Positions 1 to 6,572 of a DNA stretch of 10,157 nucleotides are shown here, one piece after another (position 1 is the first letter of the stretch; each line of letters starts with the position of its first letter). The DNA comes from Syntrophaceae bacterium. GTDB lineage: Bacteria; Desulfobacterota; Syntrophia; Syntrophales; UBA2185. The stretch covers positions 1-10,157 of the forward strand of contig JAFNGM010000065.1 of the NCBI GenBank assembly GCA_017885225.1, written 5' to 3'. Made by a program: the position numbers and the translations under genes. Below the pieces are notes generated by a model that saw only the letters and a program-made list of their open reading frames with translations, searched no databases and had not been told where the DNA came from.

Positions 1-7
1 AGCGCCC

Positions 8-25
8 CACACCGGATTTGAAGTC
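8..25 (+). repeat. Left attachment-site core (direct repeat of the selC anticodon arm)
   Basis: CACACCGGATTTGAAGTC is identical to 8001-8018 inside tRNA-Sec. The repeat ends sharply to its right (AAAATTC here, CGGGAGG in the tRNA). To its left, AGCGCCC only partly resembles the corresponding tRNA bases AGTCCCT. That fits the displaced original tRNA 3' half, which has its own variable-arm sequence, continuing beyond the window start. Confidence 0.85.
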
Positions 26-148
26 AAAATTCATAAAAAATCATCCTTTCCAACCTATATGTCATCACTGTAAGTCACTATATTAAAAGGACAATTAATA
101 ATGTGGAACTGGTTGGAGTTCGGGTAAACTATGGTGAATTTTTATATA

Positions 149-168
149 ATGGTCACATTTTGGTCACA
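149..168 (+). repeat. GGTCACA pair, left arm (candidate integrase/excisionase arm sites)
   Basis: GGTCACA occurs at 151-157 and 162-168, 11 bp apart, about one helical turn. The block 149-168 matches 7862-7881 at the other end of the island with one mismatch in 20. Direct repeats at helical spacing near both att cores are typical of arm-type sites bound by tyrosine integrases or their excisionases. The function is inferred. Confidence 0.65.
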
Positions 169-248
169 GTAAATCCCTTCATTTTCACGAGTAATTCTGG
201 ACATTTAATGGACTAGAACAGTCTCTGTTTAAAACCCCTCCAGACTCA

Positions 249-264
249 CCAGAATCGATTCTGG
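249..264. repeat. Perfect 16-bp palindrome
   Basis: CCAGAATCGATTCTGG is perfectly self-complementary with no spacer. Weaker dyads follow at once (GGGAT 263-267 with ATCCC 276-280, and TCATCC/GGATGA around 274-286). Palindromes of this length without a loop usually mark dimeric protein binding rather than a terminator. No T-run follows. It lies about 80 bp inside the left arm repeats. Confidence 0.5.
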
Positions 265-372
265 GATATCTAATCATCCCGGATGACTTCTCCTCCCTTC
301 AAACTGATAAACAATGACAATGAATCAGGTATTAATGAATAATATCAATAATATAGATTTGCACTTTCTTGG

Positions 373-400
373 TTTACAATTGACCTTTGTATGGTATAAT
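373..400 (+). promoter_or_regulatory. Sigma70-type promoter, upstream copy
   Basis: A -35 TTTACA (373-378) and a -10 TATAAT (395-400) are separated by 16 bp, with an extended -10 TG (392-393). It is preceded by AATAATATCA (339-348). It reads toward the 273-residue gene 600 bp away, through a region that can form several hairpins. The alternative TTGACC at 380 is too close to the -10 box to be used. Confidence 0.55.
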
Positions 401-531
401 AGAAGAGAAAAGAAGGAATTTAGACTATTAGTAAGATCTAATGTGTTAATTGAGTAGAAATACAATCAACATTACCAAAAACATTAGTCTAATAATTTCG
501 GTTAGTTACAGAGGCAATGTATTTTAATTTC

Positions 532-604
532 TTAATAATATCAGATACTTATATTAATAATGATACCAAATACTTACACATTCATTAATAATATCAGTTA
601 CTTA
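532..604 (+). repeat. Three direct repeats upstream of the second promoter
   Basis: The 20-bp units at 532-551 and 585-604 differ at one base and are 53 bp apart. A longer, degenerate unit (554-576) lies between them. All start TTAATAAT and end TACTTA. The array ends 17 bp before a consensus -35 box. Iterated motifs in this position suggest an activator or repressor binding array; iterons are another possibility. Confidence 0.5.
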
Positions 605-620
605 GATATGATTTTTTTAC

Positions 621-649
621 TTGACAATTGATTTATTTTGTGGTATAAT
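621..649 (+). promoter_or_regulatory. Consensus sigma70 promoter, downstream copy
   Basis: A perfect TTGACA (621-626), a 17-bp spacer and a perfect TATAAT (644-649), with an extended -10 TG (641-642). It is the strongest promoter in the window by sequence. Transcription would begin near 656 and give the 273-residue gene an untranslated leader of about 340 nt. It is alignable with the promoter at 373-400, indicating a duplicated module. Confidence 0.75.
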
Positions 650-812
650 ACAGTTAACAAAATGAGGAAAGATAGAAAGAATTTTAGGGTTTTTTTGAAG
701 AAGAAATAGGTAAAAAATACGTCTCGGTACATTTCTAATTAGCACATCTCTATCTAAGTTATCCCCGTATCATCTTGTAGTGAAATAACCTTAATAACAA
801 TTGGGACCTTTT

Positions 813-837
813 TTCAGGATAATTTCCTTATCCTGAA
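813..837 (+). promoter_or_regulatory. Leader hairpin (10-bp stem) before the 273-residue gene
   Basis: TTCAGGATAA (813-822) pairs perfectly with TTATCCTGAA (828-837) around a 5-nt loop. No T-run follows, so it is not an intrinsic terminator. It could be an operator dyad or a structure in the mRNA leader. A 10-bp palindrome GACATATGTC (844-853) follows directly, so two dyads sit side by side. Confidence 0.5.
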
Positions 838-996
838 GGTGGTGACATATGTCCTCTGGATTACGGTCTCATGCAAGAAGATTTTATAAGAAAGGGTAGA
901 TGTAATGTTGTGACAAAAAATTAACAAAAAACAGGTGGAGTCCAGAAAAGAGTAAACAAAGATTTTAACAACTAAGAAATATATAGGAGAACTATA

Positions 997-1818
997 ATGA
1001 CAAATAGACAAAAAAGATCAATGCGGAAAAATGGTAACAAAGAAAACAACTATGTGTGGCATATTCAGATTGGCAACAAAGGTAATATGGACACCGTGGT
1101 GGGAACTGTAAAGTTGCCTTGGTCAACAAATGACATGGTTGGTCTTTATTCAAAAAGTCCAGAAGGTGCTTTAAACAAGATTGAAGACTACCTGAAAGAT
1201 ACGTCAGGAAATCTGAGAGCAACAAACAGGTATTTGGTTATGGACGGTAAAAAAGGTTACTATGAGATGCTATTGAAATCCGACAATAGAAAAGGAAATA
1301 TTACTAATGACCTTGTTAATTGGTCATTTATTACATTTGAGGAAGAAGGCACAAATGCGACCTTTCATTTTGATTTTACCGAAACGGGAAAAGGTGTCCT
1401 TAACCCGAAAGTATGGGTATGGGATGCCAGATATGTAGTTTACCTGACAAACAAACACATGGATGTTACTACATTAGAATTTATATCCCGTGATATGGTA
1501 GCAGTAAAGACATTCCCGAAAGGAACTGTGAGTGAGACAACTGATATTGATGAAGATAGAAATTTTTTACACATAGACGATGCTCATAAGGAACTTCGTG
1601 GCAAAAAGTTGATTGCTCTGATTACACCGGAAAGAACCAATAGTGCAGATGTCGTCACAGAAGATGGTGATGCCAAGATAGTTGATAATTGGGTTAAGGA
1701 TGGGAAAGAGGGTGCTGTGATATTAGTACAGTTGGTAAGAGATGAATTTTTTGACATTCTTCATTTGCCAGCTGAACAACAGATGAAACTCACGAAAACT
1801 GCTCTTGGTTATATATAA
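997..1818 (+). CDS. Island protein of unknown function, 273 residues
   Basis: I do not recognise this protein. It has a clear Shine-Dalgarno sequence (AGGAG, 986-990) six bases before ATG 997, a full-length open frame and a strong terminator straight after it, so it is a real, monocistronic gene. The product is soluble-looking: no signal peptide and no membrane segment. The first 16 residues are very basic (MTNRQKRSMRKNGNKE), then comes mixed alpha/beta sequence rich in Trp and Tyr (for example VWHIQIGN near 20-27, KVWVWDARYVVYL near 138-150), an acidic stretch around 182-190, and a C-terminal ILVQLVRDEFFDIL segment. No Cys- or His-based metal motif or nucleotide-binding loop is evident. Its AT-rich codon use matches the island backbone, unlike the alkylsulfatase cargo. 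The two promoters and the long structured leader suggest controlled expression. A role in island maintenance or host protection is possible but unsupported. Confidence 0.85.
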   Translation: MTNRQKRSMRKNGNKENNYVWHIQIGNKGNMDTVVGTVKLPWSTNDMVGLYSKSPEGALNKIEDYLKDTSGNLRATNRYLVMDGKKGYYEMLLKSDNRKGNITNDLVNWSFITFEEEGTNATFHFDFTETGKGVLNPKVWVWDARYVVYLTNKHMDVTTLEFISRDMVAVKTFPKGTVSETTDIDEDRNFLHIDDAHKELRGKKLIALITPERTNSADVVTEDGDAKIVDNWVKDGKEGAVILVQLVRDEFFDILHLPAEQQMKLTKTALGYI

Positions 1819-1832
1819 GAAAGTAAAAGGAT

Positions 1833-1866
1833 GGGGGAACAAAGTATATTTGTTCCCCCTTTTTTT
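1833..1866 (+). terminator. Intrinsic terminator of the 273-residue gene
   Basis: An 11-bp perfect stem (GGGGGAACAAA 1833-1843 with TTTGTTCCCCC 1849-1859) and a 5-nt loop are followed by seven T residues (1860-1866). It begins 14 bp after the stop codon. It isolates the gene from the downstream cargo. Confidence 0.95.
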
Positions 1867-1939
1867 GCCCTTTTTGGGGAAATCATAAGGGAGAAAGAAG
1901 ATAACTACCCTCAGATTTCCATAGACTTTTACTGATTAT

Positions 1940-2200
1940 TATCTCTTCCTATGTCACATCGATAATAGAGACCTCCAATGATTGGCGGTCATCAAGACAT
2001 CTGTTACAATTTATTCTCTATCATTTTTAGTTAGTGAGAACAGTAGTGAATGATGACTCATTGACAACTTCCTGTTATCGTGTTTTTGGTAATTTTCATC
2101 AGAATGCAACATTTCAAACAGAAATCAGAAAGAAAAGTAATTCCTGGAGATGATTATCGCTTGACGTTTAAATCATTTGGGAGTATTTCGTAATCATCAT
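1940..2200 (+). pseudogene. Decayed copy (left) of an unidentified reading frame, inverted relative to 5840-6290
   Basis: Two blocks match the reverse complement of the sequence beyond the cargo: an outer block (1966-1990 against 6150-6173, sharing CCAATGATTGGC) and an inner block (2067-2128 against 5900-5961) that aligns for 62 bp without gaps at 50 identities. Translated, the inner block gives TSCYRVFGNFHQNATFQ here and TSCSLVFGNSHHSTTFQ on the right. Further on, DYRL-TFKSF resembles EYLPMTFQPY, which suggests former coding sequence. The left copy is about 110 bp shorter between blocks, frameshifted and full of stops. Protein identity is unknown; a transposase fragment would fit but is not demonstrated. 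The rest of 1867-2448 shows no intact gene. A weak promoter-like TTGACG (2161-2166) with a poor -10 box might serve the cargo. Confidence 0.5.
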
Positions 2201-2448
2201 TTTCCACCGAATCCTGTGTTAACTTGCAACCTAACTGCTCCGCATGTGGATGAACTAATGAGAATGAGTTTCTGTAAGATTCCTCAATGAAGCCTTCAAG
2301 GGAGTTGTGTCCTTTGGAGGATTTTCTGCGTATGGGATAGTGATCCTTCTTCACTTAACCGACTGCTTTTATGACGAATGGTCGCCTTCTCCAGTGGAGC
2401 GGGTGCAATGAGGCGACGAATACTCAACCAACGAAGAGAGAAGAACCC

Positions 2449-3444
2449 ATGAAATACATCATCACAAGGACATTGAGTGCTTCGGCTGTTGTCGTGACGT
2501 TGATCGTCATCCTGGTATTCATAATAGCCGTACCGTTTACTGCCCACGCCGAGGAAGGTGGCAGCGGTCATTACATGCCGGGCGCGAATGCTTCGTTCAT
2601 TGATGGTCTTCCCGGCAAGCCCGGCCTGGCGGTTGCCAATTTTTTTGCCTATTATAACGCCAGTGCTGATGTCAGTAAGTTGGGGGGATTAGCTGTCGCG
2701 GGCATCGACGCCACGGCGTATGCGGACACCGTGGTGGCACTTTATCGAACACCCCTGACACTTCTTGGCGGTTCTTATGTTGTCGGAGTGGCCGTCCCGT
2801 ATGTGTGGATGACAGTGAAAGGCCATGTCCAGCTCACCGGCCCTGCAGGAGGTACTATCACAATCAAAAAACGAGACACGGCCAACGGCTTTGGTGACGT
2901 CACGGCCTACCCGTTTATGCTCGGCTGGACTGGCCTTGGTGGCGATCTGAAATACGACGTCCGCCTGGGCATCTACGTCCCCACCGGTGAATATCATGAG
3001 GGTGATCTGGCGAACGTGGGCAAGAACTACTGGACCTTCGAGCCCCTGGTCTCGCTCAATTACCTCAACAGCAAGATGGGCCTTGAAGTGAGCGCCTTTG
3101 CCGGCGTGGACTTTAACACCAAGAACAATGATACAGAGTATCGGACCGGCGACCAGTTCCACCTCGACATCACGGTTGCCGAACATCTACCTCTCTTTGG
3201 CGGTCTCATCGGTGTAGGAGCCACCGGTTTTTACTACCAGCAGATCAACGGCGACAGCGGTTCCGGAGCGGAGTTTCTCGGAGATTTCAAAGGCCGAACT
3301 TCCGGCATCGGCCCGGTCCTGTCATACGTGACCAAAATTTGGAAGAAAGATATCGTGGCGGAGGTCAAATGGCTTCGGGAATTTGACGTCAAGAATCGCC
3401 TCGAAGGTGACTATGTCTGGTTCAAGCTGGCGATGCAATTTTAG
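2449..3444 (+). CDS. Outer-membrane channel protein, Phenol_MetA_deg family
   Basis: A 331-residue protein of the Phenol_MetA_deg type (outer-membrane beta-barrels often found beside hydrocarbon or aromatic catabolism genes). ATG 2449 is chosen over in-frame ATG 2371 because it starts directly at a signal peptide and has a purine-rich AGAGAGAAG stretch before it. The signal peptide has a basic start, a long hydrophobic core (about residues 9-30) and an AHA cleavage site near 34. The mature N-terminus has the family-like GHYMPGANASF (40-50) and pairs of alternating hydrophobic strands. The NGFGDVTAYP segment (147-156) and the VPTGEY...GKNYWTFEP segment (177-199) are typical of the family. The chain ends in Phe, the usual outer-membrane barrel signature. 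It lies 139 bp before the alkylsulfatase on the same strand, so it probably passes that enzyme's amphiphilic substrate or product. Base composition is clearly more GC-rich than the island backbone. Confidence 0.85.
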   Translation: MKYIITRTLSASAVVVTLIVILVFIIAVPFTAHAEEGGSGHYMPGANASFIDGLPGKPGLAVANFFAYYNASADVSKLGGLAVAGIDATAYADTVVALYRTPLTLLGGSYVVGVAVPYVWMTVKGHVQLTGPAGGTITIKKRDTANGFGDVTAYPFMLGWTGLGGDLKYDVRLGIYVPTGEYHEGDLANVGKNYWTFEPLVSLNYLNSKMGLEVSAFAGVDFNTKNNDTEYRTGDQFHLDITVAEHLPLFGGLIGVGATGFYYQQINGDSGSGAEFLGDFKGRTSGIGPVLSYVTKIWKKDIVAEVKWLREFDVKNRLEGDYVWFKLAMQF

Positions 3445-3587
3445 TGAAGAAGCTCGGTGACTCTTTCAAAGAGAAGTTTGGTCGCGATGCTATGCTGTCA
3501 GCCTCAATACAAGACCACAGCTGGCACTGGAACAGTACAACCAGTGAAAAATATACAACACAAAATGACAAAAGGAGGGCTATATGA
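3444..3587 (+). CDS. Possible 47-residue linking ORF between the two cargo genes
   Basis: A GTG-started frame overlaps the last base of the porin stop codon, and its TGA overlaps the ATG of the sulfatase, so it would fill the gap exactly, as translationally coupled genes do. The peptide starts VKKLGDSFKEKFGRDAM, a plausible amphipathic helix, then becomes polar and low in character. No ribosome-binding site of its own is visible. An open frame of this length can arise by chance, so I rate it low. Confidence 0.2.
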   Translation: MKKLGDSFKEKFGRDAMLSASIQDHSWHWNSTTSEKYTTQNDKRRAI

Positions 3588-5692
3588 AAATCAGAATTGC
3601 TTTCACACTGGTACTGACAATCGTATTCATTGTCGTGATTGGCTCCACGGCCTTCGCTTCGGGAGGCGGCACTGTGCTATCGGATCCCGGGGCGATGCAG
3701 GGCAAACACTTCGATCCAAAAGGCAAGATGCCGTCCAAGTTTACCATCGAACTGCAGAACGGTTTACGCAAGACCCTGCCGTTTGAGGACAAGCGTGACT
3801 TTGAGGAAGCCAAGAAAGGCTTTATCGCAGCACCTCCGTACAAGAAGATCATGGCAGAGGCGGGCAATGTAGCGTGGGATATGGGAAGCTACGAGTGGCT
3901 CCTGGGAGGTAAGGACTTCGACAGTATTCATCCATCCCTTCAACGTCAGGCCATCCTGAACATGGCGTACGGTCTCTACGAGGTTTTACCCGGCAAGATC
4001 TACCAGGTACGCGGCTTTGACCTCGCCAACATAAGCTTCATCAAGGGTGACACGGGTTGGATCATCTTTGACCCTTTGACGGCTAAAGAAACCGCAAAGG
4101 CAGCACTTGATTTCGTCAACGAGAAGCTCGGCAAGCGGCCTGTGGTGGCCGTTGTTTATTCTCACTCTCATGCCGATCACTACGGTGGCGTGCGCGGCGT
4201 TGTGGACGAAGCGGATGTAAAGAGCGGCAAGGTGCCGATTATTGCGCCGGTCAAATTCATGGAATATGCTATTGCTGAGAATGTATATGCAGGCAATGCG
4301 ATGGGTCGCAGATTATTCTTTCAATATGGCGTGCTGTTGCCGCGAAGCCCCTTTGGCCACGTAGACCAATCCATCGGAAAGAACACCGCGGCGGGCAATT
4401 TGGGGCTGATTGAGCCGACCCGCTACATCACCAAGGATTTTGAGGAGCTGACGATCGACGGGATCAGGATGGAGTTCCAGAATACACCGGGCACCGAGGC
4501 GCCCGCGGAAATGAATACGTACTTCCCGCAGTTCAAGGTATTCTGGGCGGCGGAGAACATCTGCGGTACTATTCATAATATCTACACGCTCCGCGGCGCT
4601 ATGATCCGTGATGCAATGGCATGGTCCAAACACATCAACAACGCACTGTACCGGTATGGTCAGGAGGCTGTTGTAATGTTCGCATCTCATTCTTGGCCGC
4701 GCTTCGGCAACGACCGCATTCAGGAAGTAATGCGCACCCAGCGTGATGCATACGCCCACCTGAATAACGAAGTGCTGCACCAGGCCAACAATGGTGTGAC
4801 GATCAATGAAATTCACAATGTTTACAAGTTGCCCAAGAGCCTGCAGGAACGGTGGGCGGCCCACAGTTACCATGGATCCGAGGAACACAACAGCCGTGCC
4901 GTTATAAACCGTTATTTGGGTTACTGGGATGCCAATCCGGCGACATTGATCCCACTTTCACCACGCGATTCTGCATCGCTGTATGTCGATATGATGGGTG
5001 GATCAAAAAAAATCATGGCGGCCGGCAAGAAACTCGCCAGCCAGGGCAAATACCGTGAAGCTGTGGAAATCCTCAACAAGCTCGTCTTCGCCGAACCTAA
5101 GAACCAGTCAGCCAAGGACCTGCTGGCTGATGTGTACGAACAGATCGGCTACCAGAAGGAAAGCCCGAGCCTGCGCAACAGTTTTCTCGCTGCTGCCTAT
5201 GAGCTTCGTCATGGGATTCCGAGCGGAGTACCTCCAAAAGGTGCCGGTCCGGATTCGATCCGTGGCATGTCGACAGATCTCTGGCTCGACTTTCTCGCCA
5301 TCCGCCTTGACAGCAAAAAAGTTGAGGGCGTGAAGTATGTCAGCAACCTCATCACACCCGACAACGGTGAGAAGTTTGTCGTAGAGTTGAGTAATTCCGT
5401 GCTCACGAACATCAAGGGGCAACAGGTAAAGAACCCAGACTTTACCATTACCGTGAATCGTTCTGACCTCGAAACCGTTATGGGCGGCAAGGCAACTTTT
5501 GATGATCTTATCAAAACAGGCAAGGCAAAGTTAGAAGGCAATCGCAAACCCTTCGATCAGTTCAGGGGTGCTCTGGTTGAGTTCGACCCGGTGTTTGAAC
5601 TACTTCCTGGCACAAAACCCTCCAAACCAGTCACCGCACCCGCAAAAGATCCGTTTGAGCAACCAGAACCAGCAAGTTCGGCTGGGGGATGA
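3584..5692 (+). CDS. Exported alkyl-sulfatase, metallo-beta-lactamase fold (SdsA1/BDS1-like)
   Basis: A 702-residue enzyme of the type III alkylsulfatase family, which hydrolyses primary or secondary alkyl sulfate esters such as dodecyl sulfate to an alcohol and sulfate. The start is fixed by AAAGGAGGG seven bases before ATG and by a signal peptide (residues 1-26, ending AFA-S), which places it in the periplasm or outside. The metallo-beta-lactamase domain (about 130-375) has the zinc motif SHSHADH (H194, H196, D198, H199), acidic ligands in TEAPAEM (E306/E309) and AAEN (E324), and H369 in ASHSW, so the binuclear zinc site looks complete. A helical dimerisation domain follows (about 395-535, with the alkylsulfatase-type YHGSEEHNSRAVINRYLG). 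An SCP2-like lipid-binding C-terminal domain covers about 565-675. The last 25 residues are a Pro-rich tail. Length and domain order fit the family. It is probably an operon with the upstream porin. Stereospecificity and true substrate cannot be read from the sequence. Confidence 0.93.
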   Translation: MKIRIAFTLVLTIVFIVVIGSTAFASGGGTVLSDPGAMQGKHFDPKGKMPSKFTIELQNGLRKTLPFEDKRDFEEAKKGFIAAPPYKKIMAEAGNVAWDMGSYEWLLGGKDFDSIHPSLQRQAILNMAYGLYEVLPGKIYQVRGFDLANISFIKGDTGWIIFDPLTAKETAKAALDFVNEKLGKRPVVAVVYSHSHADHYGGVRGVVDEADVKSGKVPIIAPVKFMEYAIAENVYAGNAMGRRLFFQYGVLLPRSPFGHVDQSIGKNTAAGNLGLIEPTRYITKDFEELTIDGIRMEFQNTPGTEAPAEMNTYFPQFKVFWAAENICGTIHNIYTLRGAMIRDAMAWSKHINNALYRYGQEAVVMFASHSWPRFGNDRIQEVMRTQRDAYAHLNNEVLHQANNGVTINEIHNVYKLPKSLQERWAAHSYHGSEEHNSRAVINRYLGYWDANPATLIPLSPRDSASLYVDMMGGSKKIMAAGKKLASQGKYREAVEILNKLVFAEPKNQSAKDLLADVYEQIGYQKESPSLRNSFLAAAYELRHGIPSGVPPKGAGPDSIRGMSTDLWLDFLAIRLDSKKVEGVKYVSNLITPDNGEKFVVELSNSVLTNIKGQQVKNPDFTITVNRSDLETVMGGKATFDDLIKTGKAKLEGNRKPFDQFRGALVEFDPVFELLPGTKPSKPVTAPAKDPFEQPEPASSAGG

Positions 5693-5800
5693 TCTGCCAC
5701 GGCGTTAAGCCCTTGAAATAGTAATGACGGGTGAGATGCACCATTTGCTAAAGATCGTTTCAGGCGGCGAAGCTGGAAGCCTGAACAATAATGGAACAGA

Positions 5801-5828
5801 AAGGGCGAACTGAATACTCGCCCTTTTT
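5801..5828 (+). terminator. Intrinsic terminator of the cargo operon
   Basis: AAGGGCGA (5801-5808) pairs with TCGCCCTT (5818-5825) around a 9-nt loop, followed by a T-run (5824-5828). It lies about 110 bp after the sulfatase stop and marks the right edge of the GC-rich cargo. Confidence 0.85.
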
Positions 5829-5839
5829 GTTTCAAGAAA

Positions 5840-6290
5840 ATATTTTTATAAGGTTGAAAAGTCATGGGGAGATATTCCCTCACATAATTTACCCCATTGC
5901 TGATTTTCATTTGAAATGTTGTGCTGTGATGAGAATTACCAAATACAAGACTACAGGAAGTACTTCTTAATCTTGACAATCTTAGTAAAGTCAAAGACCG
6001 ACTTTCACAGATAATGTAATCACCACCCCATCTTAATTATTGTGACTTCCTGATATTTGGATATATCTGAAAATCACGGCAAAAATGAGTGAGTGTTTCT
6101 ACATCTTTCCTACAACCAAATTTAATATCTTTACATCCAATATTGAATAGACTGCCAATCATTGGATGTCTACCAATCCACATTATCATTTCCTCAATAT
6201 CCGACTATCAGTCTTTAAATAACGAGAATAATCCAGGTGTTAGGACATCTCTGGTTTCTTGCCAGTTAAGGGTGTCAGAGGGTGATAAAA
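5840..6290 (-). pseudogene. Decayed copy (right) of the unidentified reading frame, facing the cargo
   Basis: On the minus strand one frame stays coherent for about 450 bp, broken only by adjacent TGA and TAG (6205-6210) and a TAA (6037-6039). It reads NWQETRDVLTPGLFSLFKD, then SDIEEMIMWIGRHPMIG, GCKDIKFGCRKDVETLTHF and, further in, TSCSLVFGNSHHSTTFQ and YLPMTFQPYKNIF. The middle part, 6037-6189, is an intact 50-codon ORF with GAGGA before its ATGs. It may be a surviving fragment rather than a gene. The region matches the left copy (1940-2200) in inverted orientation. I cannot name the parent protein; a decayed transposase or other mobile gene is the simplest guess. Apart from this and the cargo terminator, 5693-6340 holds nothing else I can support. 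Confidence 0.5.
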
Positions 6291-6340
6291 TGTATATAAG
6301 ATACTGATATTATAAGATATTATGTCCTGAAGAAAGTCCG

Positions 6341-6369
6341 TTTACATTCATTGTCCTGTACGTTATAAT
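6341..6369 (+). promoter_or_regulatory. Promoter for the recombination module
   Basis: TTTACA (6341-6346), a 17-bp spacer and a perfect TATAAT (6364-6369), reading toward the excisionase-like and integrase genes. The leader of about 200 nt includes a possible 38-codon ORF and the GGTCACA pair. Confidence 0.65.
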
Positions 6370-6435
6370 ATAATTGTACTGGAAATCATTACGGAATCTA
6401 TCCACCAATGGAGACCGTTGAAGGATATTAAAGAA

Positions 6436-6552
6436 ATGAAGTCAGAGATTGAATTTTCTCAAGAAACAAAGAGAAAAATGTCGGTTGGGACATTAATTAA
6501 TCTCGTTTTTTCCTTATTTTCGGTCACAAAACGGTCACACACTATAAAATAA
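6436..6552 (+). CDS. Possible small ORF, 38 residues, before the excisionase
   Basis: The ATG at 6436 is preceded by AAGGA (6421-6425), with a rather long gap. The peptide starts MKSEIEFSQETKRKM, followed by a short hydrophobic stretch and a basic end. Its last codons run through the GGTCACA pair, which codes for SVTKRSHT here. It could be a leader peptide or chance. No family is recognisable. Confidence 0.25.
   Translation: MKSEIEFSQETKRKMSVGTLINLVFSLFSVTKRSHTIK
6522..6539 (+). repeat. GGTCACA pair upstream of the excisionase-integrase genes
   Basis: GGTCACA occurs at 6522-6528 and 6533-6539, again at 11-bp spacing, 34 bp before the excisionase-like start codon. A possible -10 box (TATAAA, 6543-6548) lies just downstream. 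A protein bound here could block a proximal promoter, so this may be an autoregulatory operator using the same motif as the att arms. Confidence 0.55.
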
Positions 6553-6572
6553 AGGAGTAATTTTAGTATATT

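Larger units (their letters stand above)
26..330. other. Left arm of the island, no gene seen
   Basis: This AT-rich stretch lies between the left att core and the promoter region of the 273-residue gene. It holds the GGTCACA pair and the 16-bp palindrome and is otherwise empty. The only frame with a ribosome-binding-like start, ATG at 101, stops after eight codons. It probably serves recombination. Confidence 0.5.

Noticed and set aside
380..400. TTGACC-TATAAT as a promoter
   Set aside because: Only 9 bp separate the boxes; TTTACA at 373-378 with a 16-bp spacer is the workable pairing.
532..604. Repeats as a CRISPR array
   Set aside because: Units are only 20-23 bp, degenerate, AT-rich and irregular in spacing, there are just three of them, and no cas gene is present.
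662..709. 15-codon ORF (MRKDRKNFRVFLKKK) just after the strong promoter
   Set aside because: Only about six bases after the expected transcription start and with no Shine-Dalgarno sequence, so translation is unlikely.
2154..2354. 66-codon minus-strand frame before the cargo
   Set aside because: GTG start without a ribosome-binding site, no recognisable family, and it overlaps the end of the decayed left-hand copy. Possible but not supportable.
2689..3186. 165-codon minus-strand frame opposite the porin
   Set aside because: Shadow of the GC-rich porin gene, which has a signal peptide and family motifs on the plus strand.
5557..5994. 145-codon minus-strand frame
   Set aside because: Its first part is the decayed right-hand copy described above, but the rest simply runs antisense through the terminator and the end of the sulfatase gene. 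It is not one gene.
6037..6189. 50-codon minus-strand ORF as an independent gene
   Set aside because: It has a reasonable ribosome-binding site, but the same reading frame continues as protein-like sequence on both sides of the stops, which points to a fragment of a longer decayed gene. Included in the pseudogene entry.
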